Notes: a model not told the origin generated them from the letters alone. Counted from the first letter of the stretch, positions 35,111-46,250 are shown. The stretch: 62,000 bases of DNA from Zygnema cylindricum (GCA_037447655.1 JBBHKE010001736.1:1-62000), one strand, 5' to 3'. Numbers and translations are program-made.

Positions 35111-35619
35111 ATCGTTTTTCAACTCTGAGATTTGTGAAATAATGCCGCCAAAAATAATGCCGCCAAAAGTTGATGGGAATTTTGGCCGACACCATAGAAG
35201 ATGACTATGTAGTGAATCCGTCACTTCCCTTTTGCTACTAGGTACGCAGTCAGATCTTATAATTTTTTTTGTGGCCAAAAGAGTTTACGCTCTCGCGCAC
35301 TAACTAGATCTGTGGTTCATTTAATAAATTCACAAAAATGTCAAGCATGTAAGTACGTTGACCAGTTTGGTTTACGTCACTTTTTCAAATCCGGGTGCGT
35401 CCAAATTTGGTCGATCTAATATTACTGTGCTAACTGTACCAATCTAAATTACTTGTCACTTGTCTACTTGCAGTTGTGATTCGCTTTGGTATGGTAAGTT
35501 GACGTATATCGTCAAAAAATGACGAATTAGTACACACGTGGTGCGAAGCAACATAATCTATAATTCACTCTTTTTTGTGTTGCGTCACACTTGCCAACAA
35601 ATCAATTGACAAATTAAGG

Positions 35620-35780
35620 AAAGCAAATATATGCGCTCTTTCGCCACCTTTGAAATGGCCATCTGCCATGAAATGTCCTCCTCCTCCACAATGGCGACCG
35701 ACACGACCGCTGTGGCCACCAAGACGTGCCGCGACCACAATTTTGGTCACAACATTCTCCTTTACCATCGCCACCTCCAT
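35620..35780 (-). pseudogene. Degenerate gag zinc knuckle
   Basis: The frame contains GRHCGGGGHFMADGHFK. Against the CX2CX4HX4C pattern, the second cysteine and the histidine survive, while the first and last cysteines are glycine. Its place between gag and integrase fits the nucleic-acid-binding knuckle of copia gag. Confidence 0.55.
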
Positions 35781-35922
35781 TTTCAGTTTTTGAATTAGAT
35801 TGAGGTCTTATATAGCCTCATTCCCCTCAAAAGTGACATTGACGTTTCTTATCCGAACAAGATGCTGCCATGTGACCATCACTGAAAACGGGCAACATTG
35901 GTTAGATCTTGATTGGTCAGAT

Positions 35923-36447
35923 CTAGATATGCAGGCTAAAAAAGAGGTTTCCCAGCCTTTTCTTATCGTCTTCCCCCCGTTTCCCTTTGGATTTTCTCCT
36001 CTCCTCCCACCTTTTCACCAAAGATAATTTAGATACAGAGTGTCTATGGACGTAGCATTGAGGGTATCGGGCCGATGGAGTTCTTTTTGACGAACTAGGT
36101 CGATTTTCCTCGGTCGATTTGAGGAAGGTGATAATATAAACCATGGTGGGAGAATCCCTTGATAATAGAATGTCTCTTAAGTGGATCATTTTCTCGGGTG
36201 AGGCATTGATGAAAACCGATCCCTTATTATTCTCTTCAACGAAATTTCTGTTATTAGCGAGTTGCTCAATAATGATATTAAATCTCTTCGAGGCTTTATC
36301 AATTGACTCGCTCATCTTAACCTTGAAAGATATACAATCCGTATAAATGTGTTGAGCTTTATTTTGAAGGCCCTTCTTGAAAGGATTCTCGGGAGCCATC
36401 CAACAGTCATGATTATATTTGTGAGTGAGGAAGATATCATGTACCAA
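35923..36447 (-). pseudogene. Copia gag, C-terminal half
   Basis: Minus-strand frame with FKVKMSESIDKASKRFNIII and ASPEKMIHLRDILLSRDSP, matching the layout of UBN2-type gag (helix with an F-x-x-I/L repeat, then the LP-type turn). It continues, after a frame change, the piece at 36457-36822. Confidence 0.65.
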
Positions 36448-36456
36448 AGTATTGCA

Positions 36457-36822
36457 TTATTGAATTAAACTCTCGATAGCATAGAGATTTTTCCGTTTCC
36501 ATACACGTCTAGCTTTCCGATCCGAGATCGACATTTTCTCTTCCTTGTTTACCACTTTCCAAAGACGTTTGAGAATAAATTGACCTTTGATACATTTCTT
36601 CCATGATTGATAATTCTTTCCATTAAAGAATACGAACTTTTTGGGCATAGTTTGGACTTGTTCTTCCCCTTCACTCCACTCATCAAGGTCGAAATCATCA
36701 TCGATGGGAAGTTTCCCCTTCTGATACAACTCCTTCCTCTCCTCTTTTGACTCCACACCTTTTTCCGGATTACCAATGCTTGGATCCGACTTTGGATCTC
36801 CAAAGAATGGAGATCTCCCCAC
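36457..36822 (-). pseudogene. Copia gag, N-terminal half
   Basis: Minus-strand frame with KFVFFNGKNYQSWKKCIKGQ, the conserved NY..W motif near the start of plant copia gag, then FILKRLWKVVNKEEKM. No intact start codon was found upstream (36823-37142 is serine/arginine-rich in one frame and otherwise featureless). Confidence 0.7.
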
Positions 36823-37142
36823 ATGGTTTCCCTCGGAGATCCGTTAATCCATATAGCGACAAATGCTGTCCATTAACATTTGAAGGCGGTCTTCGGCGAT
36901 GTCAAACTCCTCTTTTTTCCCCTCTTTCTCCTTCTTTTGGCCAAATAGATCGGCTGGGAAGGTCTCCTCAAAAGTTGCCTCGGTGAATGTAAAAGGAGCT
37001 TCTTTTTCCGGATCAGGTGAGGATTTAGATCGCTCCGCTGGATATGGATCCGGAGGACATGTAATGATATAAGATGGGGATTTCTTCTTTCGCCCCCTAT
37101 GGCGGCCGAACTAGCCACCTTCCTTGCCTCAAGGAAGTACAC

Positions 37143-37618
37143 AAGATTGTGTCACCACTCGATGGATCTGTACAATAAATCAGAGTGCAAGAGATAAGCA
37201 GAAGCAATAAAAAAACATCAGATGAGAAAGATCATTCCACGGCATCCAATATTTTCCATGGAAAATTTTCCTTCACAAAAAGATAATTCTCTCTCTCCGC
37301 GCTGCAATATATAAGTACTTCAAACGTTATATAACTACTTCAAAAAACACTGTACATAAAATAAGCACAAAGCGCCTACCAAAAAGTTGCGTCTACACTC
37401 AAAACAACAAAGTACCAAAGTAGCATTCAAACGTACACTTCAAATGTATTCACTTGACTTGACCGTCGCCAAACAAAATCTATGTGAGACCAAGAATCTT
37501 CGACGTAACTAGGACGCCAACCAAAAAACACAACAAACTAAAACCAAACTAGATGGCCGCGCGTCAGTCACGCAGCGGCCGATTACACATTCTATTCTAT
37601 CAAGCGGGAGCGAAAAAA
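37143..37618. other. No recognised feature
   Basis: Non-coding. A 5' LTR for the minus-strand copia element would be expected here but no border motif was recognised. Confidence 0.35.
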
Positions 37619-38600
37619 ACAGGTGGAAGGGGTGAGGCAATAATGTTATCAATGAGAAGCGGGAGGGTGGAGGGGAGGAGCTAGGGGAACTTGGGAGCTA
37701 GTTTGGAGAGGGAGGGGAGAGGCGTGAAGAGGGGGGGGGAAGGGAAGGGGAAAGGGGGACGATACCAAGGATCTTGTTAGGATAGGGAGGGGTGAGGCGG
37801 AGGAAGGGGAAAAGAGAGGGAAGAAATTAAGGGATTTCGTGAGCAGAGGGAGGGGGGGGGAAGTGGAACGGAATGGGGTGGGTGGGTGAAGGGGAGAAGT
37901 CCAGAATGAGGTTTCCCGCTAGGAGAGTAGGGGAGGGGAGGGGAAGGGGGGGAGGGGGAAAGAGAAGGAAAGATTGCACGAGACGAGGGAGAATGAAGGG
38001 GAAGAGGTGGGTGAACAATTGAAATTATTGGGAAAGGGATGGGTGAGGGAGGGGGAAAGGGGGTGTGGAAGATAATGAAGCGTGTTCCAAAGAGTAGAAT
38101 GGATGAGGGTGGGAGGGAAGAACTCGTGGGGAGAAGGGTGTGGGGGGAAGGTGGAAGAAAGTGGGAACTCGTGAGGAGATGGACAAGGGAAGAGGAAAGG
38201 GGAAAGGGGGAAGATGAAAATGAGGGATCTCATTTAAGTGGATGGGGTATAGAAGAGGGATAGAGAGAATGAGGGAATCCTTGGTAGAGGAGCTGGAGAG
38301 GGATGGGGGGAAGGGGCAAAGGATGAGGGAACTCTCTCAATTAACTACGTGGCGATGCAAATGCCCTTCTGAGGATGAGTGAGGAGGGGGGAGGTGAGAG
38401 AATAGGGAAATTTTTTGCCGACCTTATGATGGGTGAAAATAACTCTTTGTTATGTAAAAGAGGGAGGTTGGGAGGGGAGGGGGGTGGTGGGAGTGGAGTT
38501 TGAAGCCAGCGAGGTAGCTTTTTTACCACCAATGGGAGGGAGGTAAAAATATCTCGTTATAGATCTGAAATAGGGGCGGTTGATGGGGAGTGGTAGGAGT
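37619..38600. repeat. Purine-rich (G+A) tract, about 1 kb
   Basis: The plus strand is almost only G and A for long stretches, with many GGGG runs (nine G at 37731-37739; nine G near 37851-37859). Recurring pieces such as GAGGGAACTCGTGAG-like blocks suggest a decayed tandem repeat of roughly 60-70 bp. Open frames on both strands here are compositional. Confidence 0.7.
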
Positions 38601-39011
38601 GAAAATCAAGAACTTGTTCGACTATGATCAAAAGGCAGTGAAAAAAACTCTTTCAGCATATAAGAATCCAAGGGAGTGGTGTGCGGGGGATAGGACAAGT
38701 GGATGTCGTTCAACGACTAATAAGAGGGGATAGGAAAGGGTTGCAGGTCTCTTAGCGAAAGAGGATTGGTGGGGAGGATTGCGGCGGAGATTGGCAACCT
38801 CACAAAACTGACATTCTTGTGAGTGGATAGAGGGAAAGAGGATGCATCTCATGCGCACGACAAAAACATTTTTTTTTTTTTTTGTAATACATAATACAAC
38901 ATGAAACACTTGTGTTCCATATTCAAAGGGACGGGGGATGTGGACAAAGAAAGTACAAAAAAAAGTGAGTTATTTTAAGTAAAATGAAAAAAAAAAATGA
39001 AAATAGGAAGG
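38601..39011. other. No recognised feature
   Basis: Purine-leaning non-coding DNA with a T15 run near 38870 and short A runs; ends at the TACACCGCG element. Confidence 0.4.
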
Positions 39012-39515
39012 TACACCGCGCATCGTAATTAGAGTAATGAAAAAATTAGAGTAAAAAAAGAGAAAAAAATAATTAGAGTAATTTACTTTAATTTATGTGA
39101 TAGAACTGTTTCAAAAAGGAATTTACTCTAATTTATGCGGTGTACTCTAATTTGGCAAGCTAATATCCTCTACTATAAATAAGGTATTCGTACAGAATCT
39201 GAAAAAACGTACAGTTTATCGTCACTATGACGTTTGCACTACGCGGTTTGTTAAAACGCATTTACATGATAATGGCCTGTTAAAATCATTATTTGTACTT
39301 TTTAACTTATAAAAGTACAATTTTGCACGGTCGGACGTCGTCCGTAATCCACACTATTTAAAACGAACCTATATTAGAATTAAAAACGCTAATTAAACCT
39401 TACCTTAAATAGAATAATGAAAAAATTATAATCATTTACTCTATTTGATGTGATAGAGTCGAAATTTCGAGCGACCGAATTAGAGTAATTTACTCTAATT
39501 ACGATTCGCGGTGTA
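39012..39515. mobile_element. TACACCGCG-TIR MITE, copy 2
   Basis: Starts TACACCGCGCATCGTAATTA and ends with its near-perfect complement (ACGATTCGCGGTGTA). Collinear with 5541-6053 in the same orientation. If the outer TA is the target duplication, the element is CACCGCG...CGCGGTG. Confidence 0.82.
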
Positions 39516-39843
39516 CATTTTCATACTAACGACAAATCACGTGAATGCCGTGAAATCGTGAACCATACGCTGACACCGCATTTCGGACTAGTACGGTATT
39601 TGTCGTTTTTTCCATTCGTACATATCCAGCTATTTTGTTTTAACTTGCAAAAGACTAACCGTTTCCGTACCCACGGATGCCAATGAGGTAGATCCGTACA
39701 AACTGGTGTATATAAAATATTGCCGTACAGAATAGCTGTCCATAAAAAACAGGCGGAAATGGATCCACACTAAATAAAGTGCAGAAACATACTATATTTC
39801 ATCATATAGGCCTGTCGGACTGTAAAAATTTAAGCGTTTTTTA
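39516..39843. other. No recognised feature
   Basis: Non-coding spacer between two MITEs; its last eight bases (GTTTTTTA) are the left target duplication of the next element. Confidence 0.5.
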
Positions 39844-40299
39844 CATAGTTCAAAAGTAGGCGTTTTTTGGTAGGCCTTTTGTAGGCCGCCTTTAGCGTAA
39901 GTTGTGTTACGGGCTTTCCATGTGATCTTCTTTGATCGCTACTTTCATCAGCGACCGTCCGATCGTCCGAATCTGACGATAGTCCTATCGTAAGTTGTGT
40001 TATGGGCTTTCATGTGATCTTCTTAGATCGTTAGTTTCATCAACGACCGTCAGATCGTCTGAATCTGACGGTTTAAATAAAAAGTCGCTCAAAACTCACA
40101 GAAAAATATTTTTTTGTCCGATTTTTTTTTCAAATTTAGACATGACCTTTAATTCTCTATCGATCCATGTGCAACTCAACCTTGATACTATTTTATTTCA
40201 TTTTGCGGCCAACACAATATGGGTCTTAAGGCCATATTGTATGTTTTGCATACAATAGGCATATTGTATGGGCGTACGGTCACCTACTTTTGAACTATG
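39844..40299 (+). mobile_element. CATAG-family MITE, 456 bp, 8-bp TSD
   Basis: Perfect ends CATAGTTCAAAAGTAGGCG and, complemented, CACCTACTTTTGAACTATG with one mismatch. GTTTTTTA flanks it on both sides (39836-39843 and 40300-40307). An internal segment of about 90 bp containing ATCGTAAGTTGTGTT is duplicated in tandem in this copy. An ACAATATG/CATATTGT hairpin lies near the right end. Confidence 0.92.
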
Positions 40300-40307
40300 G
40301 TTTTTTA

Positions 40308-40555
40308 CATAATAATTTTGTATAATCCATTTATACCCAATATTATCCGTACTTTACCGGGAATCACACTCTATGTATTCCAGTTCCGTCACATTGAGCT
40401 ACAGTACAGTAAAGTACAGTTATATTACTGTACCTGTTCCACTGTACGAAATATGATAGTTAGGCGTCCCGCGGGTACAGTCTCACATAACGATTTTCCA
40501 CCGACCAAATCTTGTTTTTGGACTATGTGTGACTCCAGAGGCGGATCGAGCGTAA
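40308..40555. other. Non-coding spacer
   Basis: Contains a cluster of overlapping GTACAGT / ACTGTAC motifs at 40390-40445 and nothing else I can name. Confidence 0.4.
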
Positions 40556-41285
40556 GGGTGCATCTCTGTGTACTTAAGTAAGGGTTTTTTTTTCTGTCGT
40601 TTTCCTGTAAAACTTAGAGCCGTACCGCGTAAGTTTCAACCATACAAAAAAATAGAGAAAAAGAGAAGTACATTTTGCGTCATCATCGAATTTAAGATGT
40701 ACTACATGTTGTCGTCTTGTGTTTTTCAGTTTTTCGACCCACTTCGACGACAAAAAACATCATCTTCAACCCTATGTTTAAAACACATGCGCGATGTGTT
40801 TTAAAATTAGGGATTTCATATAAACAAATAGGAACATACATTCGCGCGTGCCGTATTTTTTGAAATTTTTCAAACGATTTCAAGCGACGTGGAAGTGTAC
40901 ACCATTCGCTATGTTTTGTCCTTTTTTGTTTAATACGACAAAGAGAAGTACAGTTTGTTTTGTTTTGTCCGTTTCCATCCGGTACGGATTTTTTTTTTGC
41001 ATGGGTCTCAAGGTTCCGATGCCATTTCACGTCGAGCCGACAATAGACGCAAAGGCAAAACGCATCTTCTTCAACCGTGAAACGGCACAGGCTGGAGGGC
41101 AGTAGGTCTACAATGTCACGAAAAGTCACGCGACGTCACAAGCAGTTACGAAAAATAACGTGCGTCATCACAGATTGTAGACGTTGACAGCCGACACAGG
41201 CATTGCGACGTATACAATCGTCACGCCGTTAGGTGACAATTTCTTTTGGTACACATAGGGACACCCGAAATCCGAATCCGCCGGA
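40556..41285 (+). mobile_element. GGGTA-TIR family member (diverged)
   Basis: Begins TAA-GGGTGCATCTCTGTGTACTTAAGTA, followed by the family's T-run and AAAACTTAGAGCCG block, and ends near the CCGCCGGATCTGCGCT block that is found complemented in the reversed members at 11088 and 24765. The right end is approximate. No coding capacity. Confidence 0.5.
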
Positions 41286-41709
41286 TCTGCGCTAAAAAAC
41301 AAAAAAAAAAATCTCTAAGTTTGAAGAAAATAGAGACGCACCCTAAACTACGAGGCCTCCGCGCCGCCATCCTTTACTTTTTGAGTTACGACGTCTCGCA
41401 CCGCGAGGCGAACCGACGCGGTTCCGTACTAATCTGCTATTGGTAGAGAGATCCCCCCTCTTGCTCTGAATTTTTTTTCCTAGATTTGCTCTTCCGTCGA
41501 GAGAAAATCAGGCTGTTGAGAAAATTCATTGACGATTTTAACGATTTTTTCAAATCGTTCAATGCGTTCGTTACATATAATTTGCGCGTTTGAATCGTGC
41601 GTAAAATGCGTTTTGAACAACTATGGAAAATCTCCATTTGTCGTGATGTATAACTACAGTAATGCTTTCTCGGGTAATTAGGGAAATGCTGCAGTACAGT
41701 ACTGTAATG
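41286..41709. other. No recognised feature
   Basis: Non-coding, somewhat GC-richer at 41350-41420; no repeat partner in the window. Confidence 0.4.
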
Positions 41710-41730
41710 TACACCGTGTATCGCTATTAG

Positions 41731-42526
41731 TAGTGTTGGGTATCGGGTAAATTCATATCGCGATAATTTCAATATTCGATATATCGAATATCGATCGAGG
41801 AGAAACCTGGATATATCGTACCGAGACCAACATAAATTATCGCGATATATATCGCGATATATAGTATTTTTTAAAATTTAATATTTTATATTTCTATATA
41901 ATATGTAATTTTAGAGAAAAAGACAAATTGTCTGATACGCCACGTACGACGTGATTTTCGTTCCGTGACTTAAAGGTAGACGCCGCAAAATGTAACCGAC
42001 AAAAAAATACTAATTTTGTAATTCATAGAATTACTTATTTGGGGTATGGTTACATCAAGAGGTCTATGTAATAGTACGGACAGCAAAATTTATGTATTAC
42101 AAAGGCCTCGGTTACATCGCGTATCGACTGTAAACAAGTTATACATATGTATTTTGATTTTAGTGGTTCCTTGTAAGTTGACGATCAAATCTCTAAAATC
42201 GTCAAAGATTTGAATACCGACCATTTTCGTATGGAAATCCGTACTTGCGTATTATGTACGTATACTTCACAAGTGTACCACGTCAATGTAACTCAAAGAT
42301 CTCCTTCACTCTGCTGACTTTCAAGAAAAAATCGTATTTCTTTTCGGCAAAGATTTTACGGACACCTTGTCCGGAAGGCACATGACTTTGGAAACCTGTG
42401 AACATTTTTTTTTTTTTTTTTTTAATGCCTGGATATATGAAATATCGAAGCGATATATCGAATATCAGGTTCCTTAAATACGATATATATCGAATATTTG
42501 CAAAAGGTCCTCGATACCCAACACTA
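41731..42526. mobile_element. TAGTGTTGGG-TIR element (hAT-like), copy b
   Basis: Perfect ends TAGTGTTGGGTATCG and CGATACCCAACACTA. The left flank GCTATTAG (41723-41730) and right flank GTTATTAG (42527-42534) are an 8-bp target duplication with one difference, as for hAT elements. Inverted relative to 29316-30145. Inserted into the foldback MITE. Confidence 0.9.
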
Positions 42527-42694
42527 GTTATTAGTGTTAATGTTTTTTTTTTACGCTTAAAAACATCTTTTCTGCATACACACTTGTCGATTGTCAATCT
42601 GAGGGTTGCGATTGAAAGGTAAGATTCTTATCTTCCGATTGGCGGTCTCAAATTGAAAATCAGACAAGTGTGTACGGAGAAAATATGTTTTTAA

Positions 42695-43189
42695 CATAGT
42701 TCAAAAGTAGGTGTTTTTATGGTAGGCCTTTGGTAGTCGCACAAAACTTGAGTAGAGTAGGCATATAGTATGTGTGTGCGTTTGTGCACACTCTTGTACG
42801 AACGTACAAATCTGACGTATGATCATAGTACAGTGCACGCCGCTGGACGAAATTTTTTAGCGAACTAACACGGCGTAAGATGAGTTGTGTTATGGGTTTT
42901 TCATGTGATCTTCTTAGATCGCTACTTTGATCTGCGACCGCCCGATTGTCCAAATCTGACGGTTTAAATAAAAAATACCTCAAAACTCACCAAAAAAAAA
43001 ATGTTGTCCAAATGTTTTTCAAAATTTAGACATGACGTTTAATTCTTTATCGATAGATCTACAACTCAACTTTGATACTATTTTTTTTCATTTTGCGACC
43101 AATACAATATGGGTCTTAAGGTCATATTGTATGTTTTACATACAACAGGCATGTTGCATGGGCCTACATTCACCTACTTTTGAACTATG
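42695..43189 (+). mobile_element. CATAG-family MITE, 495 bp, 8-bp TSD
   Basis: Perfect inverted ends CATAGTTCAAAAGTAGGTG and CACCTACTTTTGAACTATG. GTTTTTAA flanks it on both sides (42687-42694 and 43190-43197). Inserted into one arm of the foldback MITE. Non-coding. Confidence 0.94.
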
Positions 43190-43351
43190 GTTTTTAAGTG
43201 TCAAAAAAAATATTTAACCCTAATGGCGATACACGGTGTAGCGCTCACAATGACAAAAATGTAACAATGGTGAAGCGAAAATTGAACTCCAATCAAGCAT
43301 TACAAACACATTGAAAGCGCATAATTTAAGCTAGAGACAAAAGCAATACTC

Positions 43352-43530
43352 AATAAAATAAAATCATATGATATCAACTTTTCACTTGTACAATTTGGTT
43401 ACATTGACGATGACTAATTCTATCTCACTCACAATAACAAAATAAAATCATATTATATCAAATCTTCACTCACACATTTTGGTCACATTGCTTACAAGTG
43501 GATGATGATTGATTCTTTCTCACTCACAAG
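43352..43530. repeat. Imperfect tandem repeat, about 90 bp, 2 copies
   Basis: AATAAAATAAAATCATATGA and AACAAAATAAAATCATATTA begin two similar units that share TTCACT..CA.TTTGGT.ACATTG and end in CTCACTCACAA. Confidence 0.65.
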
Positions 43531-43689
43531 GTGAATTTTTAACTTATTAGCCGCAAAAATCAATCCAAAAATCTATTTATAGAAGCGTCACACATAACTT
43601 AACCGTAAATTAAGAAACGACGCGAACTAAAACTAATAAAAATAAACTACAAGAAGTCATGTATGTAATGTAATTTTGTGTCCTCCATT

Positions 43690-44620
43690 GGACTACAGAA
43701 TTCATGAAACCTCTAGATAATTTTTAACTAACCCAATTTCAATGGCAACCACTGTTGCCCAAGCAAACAAGTTGACAATCTGATTGCACCCCTATGCGGC
43801 CTGGACTCCCATGAGTACGTAGGAAAAAGAATCTTTGAAAACGCCCAACCAGGCGATTAGTTATAGGGTGGCAAAGATGCCAATATATACAAACTCTAAA
43901 AGAGAGAGAAGACCATCTAACACATTTTTCTAAGTCCTAGCTCCCTCTCACAACCCCTATCTACTGACTGTACGAACCAATCAGAACAATGTATAGTGCA
44001 AGAAAGTACTACTGCCGATGTACTTTTTGTACGACCTTTATACGACAAAGTCATTAAGCGGACGCGTGTCCACTTTTCACTCGTCCGTACGTTCTTCAGA
44101 ATCCCCGCGACCGAATGTTACCTCTCCACGTGGCGCCACGTCATGCCACGTCACAAAATGCCAAATTGAACATTCCGGGATCTCGGCGATGATGTGCGCC
44201 GTTGGATAGAATTTAGTATTTGATCTCAACCGTCGAAACAAATTTCTGATTCATTTGTTTCAAGCGCAATCATATCCGTACTGTATTTAACTCATTCTAT
44301 GTATATATGTTTGTATTTACGTTAATCGGAATAGCTACCGTAACACTGTTTAAATATTTATCAAACCCTATATACTCTAGCGAACTTCTAGGACAGACTG
44401 GTTAGAGCAAACGGCTACGCCATGCTCTACCGGTCGGAGGTTCGAGTCCTGCCTGACTCAACCTTTTGTTGAGAGTGACTTAGGTCACTATTGTACTGCA
44501 CAAATGGAGCTGAGGCAGCCATAGCTCCACTACTCTCTCTCTCTTTCAGTGACTACAACAAGTATAGGGGATGGAGAGAGATAGGTGGAGGCTGACTGGT
44601 TTCGCTCTCTTTTTTATTCA
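43690..44620 (-). mobile_element. Diverged relative of the copia LTR-like region
   Basis: Shares the order of blocks with 12130-13250 and 25790-26930: CTCTAGATAAT near the left, GGACTCCCATGAGT with AAAAAGAATC, a CCAATCA block, a GTACTTT..GTAC block, TTTAAATA.TTATCAAA, and GTGACTAC.A.AAGTAT at the right. It is the third copy of this LTR-like sequence, with no attached pol sequence recognised. Confidence 0.5.
44393..44463 (+). other. tRNA-like A and B boxes within LTR-like sequence
   Basis: GACTGGTTAGAGC resembles a Pol III A box and GGTTCGAGTCC is a perfect B box about 45 bases later. The T arm folds but the acceptor stem does not, so this is not a working tRNA. The homologous positions near 13005-13045 and 26670-26700 keep only a decayed GATCAAATCC. 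Confidence 0.4.
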
Positions 44621-44639
44621 TCTATTTAGACATAGAAAA

Positions 44640-45943
44640 TACTTATTTTAATTTTTTTTTAGTTATTTTCAACATGTAAAAGGCAACTCGTACGAAAATA
44701 AACTAACATAAATATTGTACGAAAACTTAAACGAAACAAAACAAATCGTATACGCGAAACGTACACGCAAAAAATTACAAATGAAACTAAACAAATCAAA
44801 GACGAAATGCGCGGCGTGACGCGCGACATAATTAAACCACTCTACAGTAATGAACCAAAATAACAACATTGACATTGACATTGACATTGATTCAAACATT
44901 GTGAACCCTAATAAGTTACTGAGTGTCTTAGAACCGGCGAGAGGAATCCCATCCATATAAGCCTCCTCTAGCCCCTTAGTAACTGTGGCATGACACTACT
45001 ATCTTTGTGTATAGAATGAATATCATAAACAGTCTTTGATCCTCAGAGTAAAGGCCTAAGCTTCAAGATCCTTTATCCACTGTATTTTCGATGCTCCAAA
45101 AGTTGCATTTGACTTGCACATATATTTTTAGGTAAAAGAGGAAAAATCTCAAACTTGTCCTTCTTCTCTATTTTTATGAATAACACATTAGTCCCTCCTT
45201 CTTTATGATTAGTGTTCCACTTTGTCATTTGTACTTTCTCCCATGCTTCACATTAACTACACAATGATATGGCGCCGTATGAATAATACCACAACAATGG
45301 TCATTCTCCATTTCCTCAAGCGCAACTGCTTCCGTTGCCATCAAAAACTTCTTTGACTTTCTTTTCCTTGTTCTAAATTTTGACTTGAGAGCCTGCACAA
45401 AGGGATTTTGACCAATAATTCATACGTTTTGATCGTACGTTTGATTTACAGACGTTACATCCGTCGATGTAATCGCGGTCGTCTGTACATAACTATCCTG
45501 TTGATCCCGAAAACATTAATTTTGAATATTTGTTTGTATTTTTGACATTCAAAGATTGCGCCAGGTGTGGTTATCTCAACCATGCCGTACAGGAAACTTT
45601 GATACAGACTTTTGGTGGTGAGTGCGCCGCCTTTTACGTTTTTTTGCCATCATTTGTCGTATTTTATTTTAACAGGTCAAACTGGATACATATGTTGGCG
45701 GATATGTCCGTATAAATAGACACAATATATGTCATTTTTATACATTTTGTAGTATGCCCTTGTCTTTAGTAGTTCTTAACAGTCACGTCGTGCAAATTAG
45801 GAAAAGGAAGGAAAGGAAATTACCCAGAAGTGCTTCCACTCCTTGTTGAAAATACAGATTTTAAATTGATTTCCACGTGGCATGATTGAGATGATCCAAA
45901 GCCTGAGTGAAATCCTAATAGTTGACGTTTTTGTCATGATTTA
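44640..45943. other. No assigned gene
   Basis: A minus-strand frame around 45210-45415 (FVQALKSKFRTRKRKSKKFL, then METEAV-like acidic sequence) has a coding-like composition, but I do not recognise it. A four-fold TTGACA hexamer repeat (44868-44890) makes an SMSMSM artefact frame. Confidence 0.35.
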
Positions 45944-46250
45944 GGGTATGTCTCCATGTGCCAAAGTAAGGGAATTTTTCTGTCATATTCCTCTAAAACT
46001 TAGCGCCGTACCGGTTTACGTCACAATCGTATAAAGAAATCGAAAAAAGTAGAAGTACATTTTACATCATCGTCGAACTTACAACTGCTGCATTCACACA
46101 GGAAATGGATGATGAATGAGATGATGAAATGAATGTCTTTTTGTTTTGTTTGGACGTGAATCGTCGTTGACGTCATCTCACGTCAACTAAAACGTCGCGA
46201 TGTCATTTATGTTGCCGTACGATTAAGTACCAAATGACTCGAATCCGTCC
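45944..46250 (+). mobile_element. GGGTA-TIR family, truncated head
   Basis: Begins GGGTATGTCTCCATGTGCC and keeps the AAAACTTAGCGCCGTACC block and the AGTACATTTTACATCATCGT block seen at 40667. No right end was found. Confidence 0.5.

Larger units (their letters stand above)
32516..37142 (-). mobile_element. Decayed Ty1/copia retrotransposon
   Basis: Minus-strand pieces occur in the canonical copia order: gag (36822 to 35923), zinc knuckle (near 35700), pre-integrase zinc finger and integrase (35100 to 34347), linker (34282 to 34010), and reverse transcriptase (33810 to 33190 or lower). Every part has stops or frameshifts. I could not identify RNase H, LTRs or a primer-binding site, so the outer borders are approximate. 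Confidence 0.75.
41710..43240. mobile_element. Foldback MITE split by two later insertions
   Basis: Outer ends TACACCGTGTATCGC and GCGATACACGGTGTA are perfect 15-bp inverted repeats. Removing the two inserted elements (41731-42526 and 42695-43189, each with one target copy) leaves about 215 bases. The interior then folds back on itself: TTAAAAACATCTTTTCTGC and TACACACTTGTC near 42558 pair with GACAAGTGTGTA and GAGAAAATATGTTTTTAA near 42663. The remnant is thus a near-perfect hairpin MITE related in its ends to the TACACCGCG family. Confidence 0.85.

Noticed and set aside
40692-41129. Minus-strand frame of 145 codons
   Set aside because: Falls inside a GGGTA-TIR element and is not kept in other members of the family.
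44669-44956. Minus-strand frame with SMSMSM repeat
   Set aside because: The repeat comes from a short TTGACA hexamer array; the remainder shows no domain and no conserved start.
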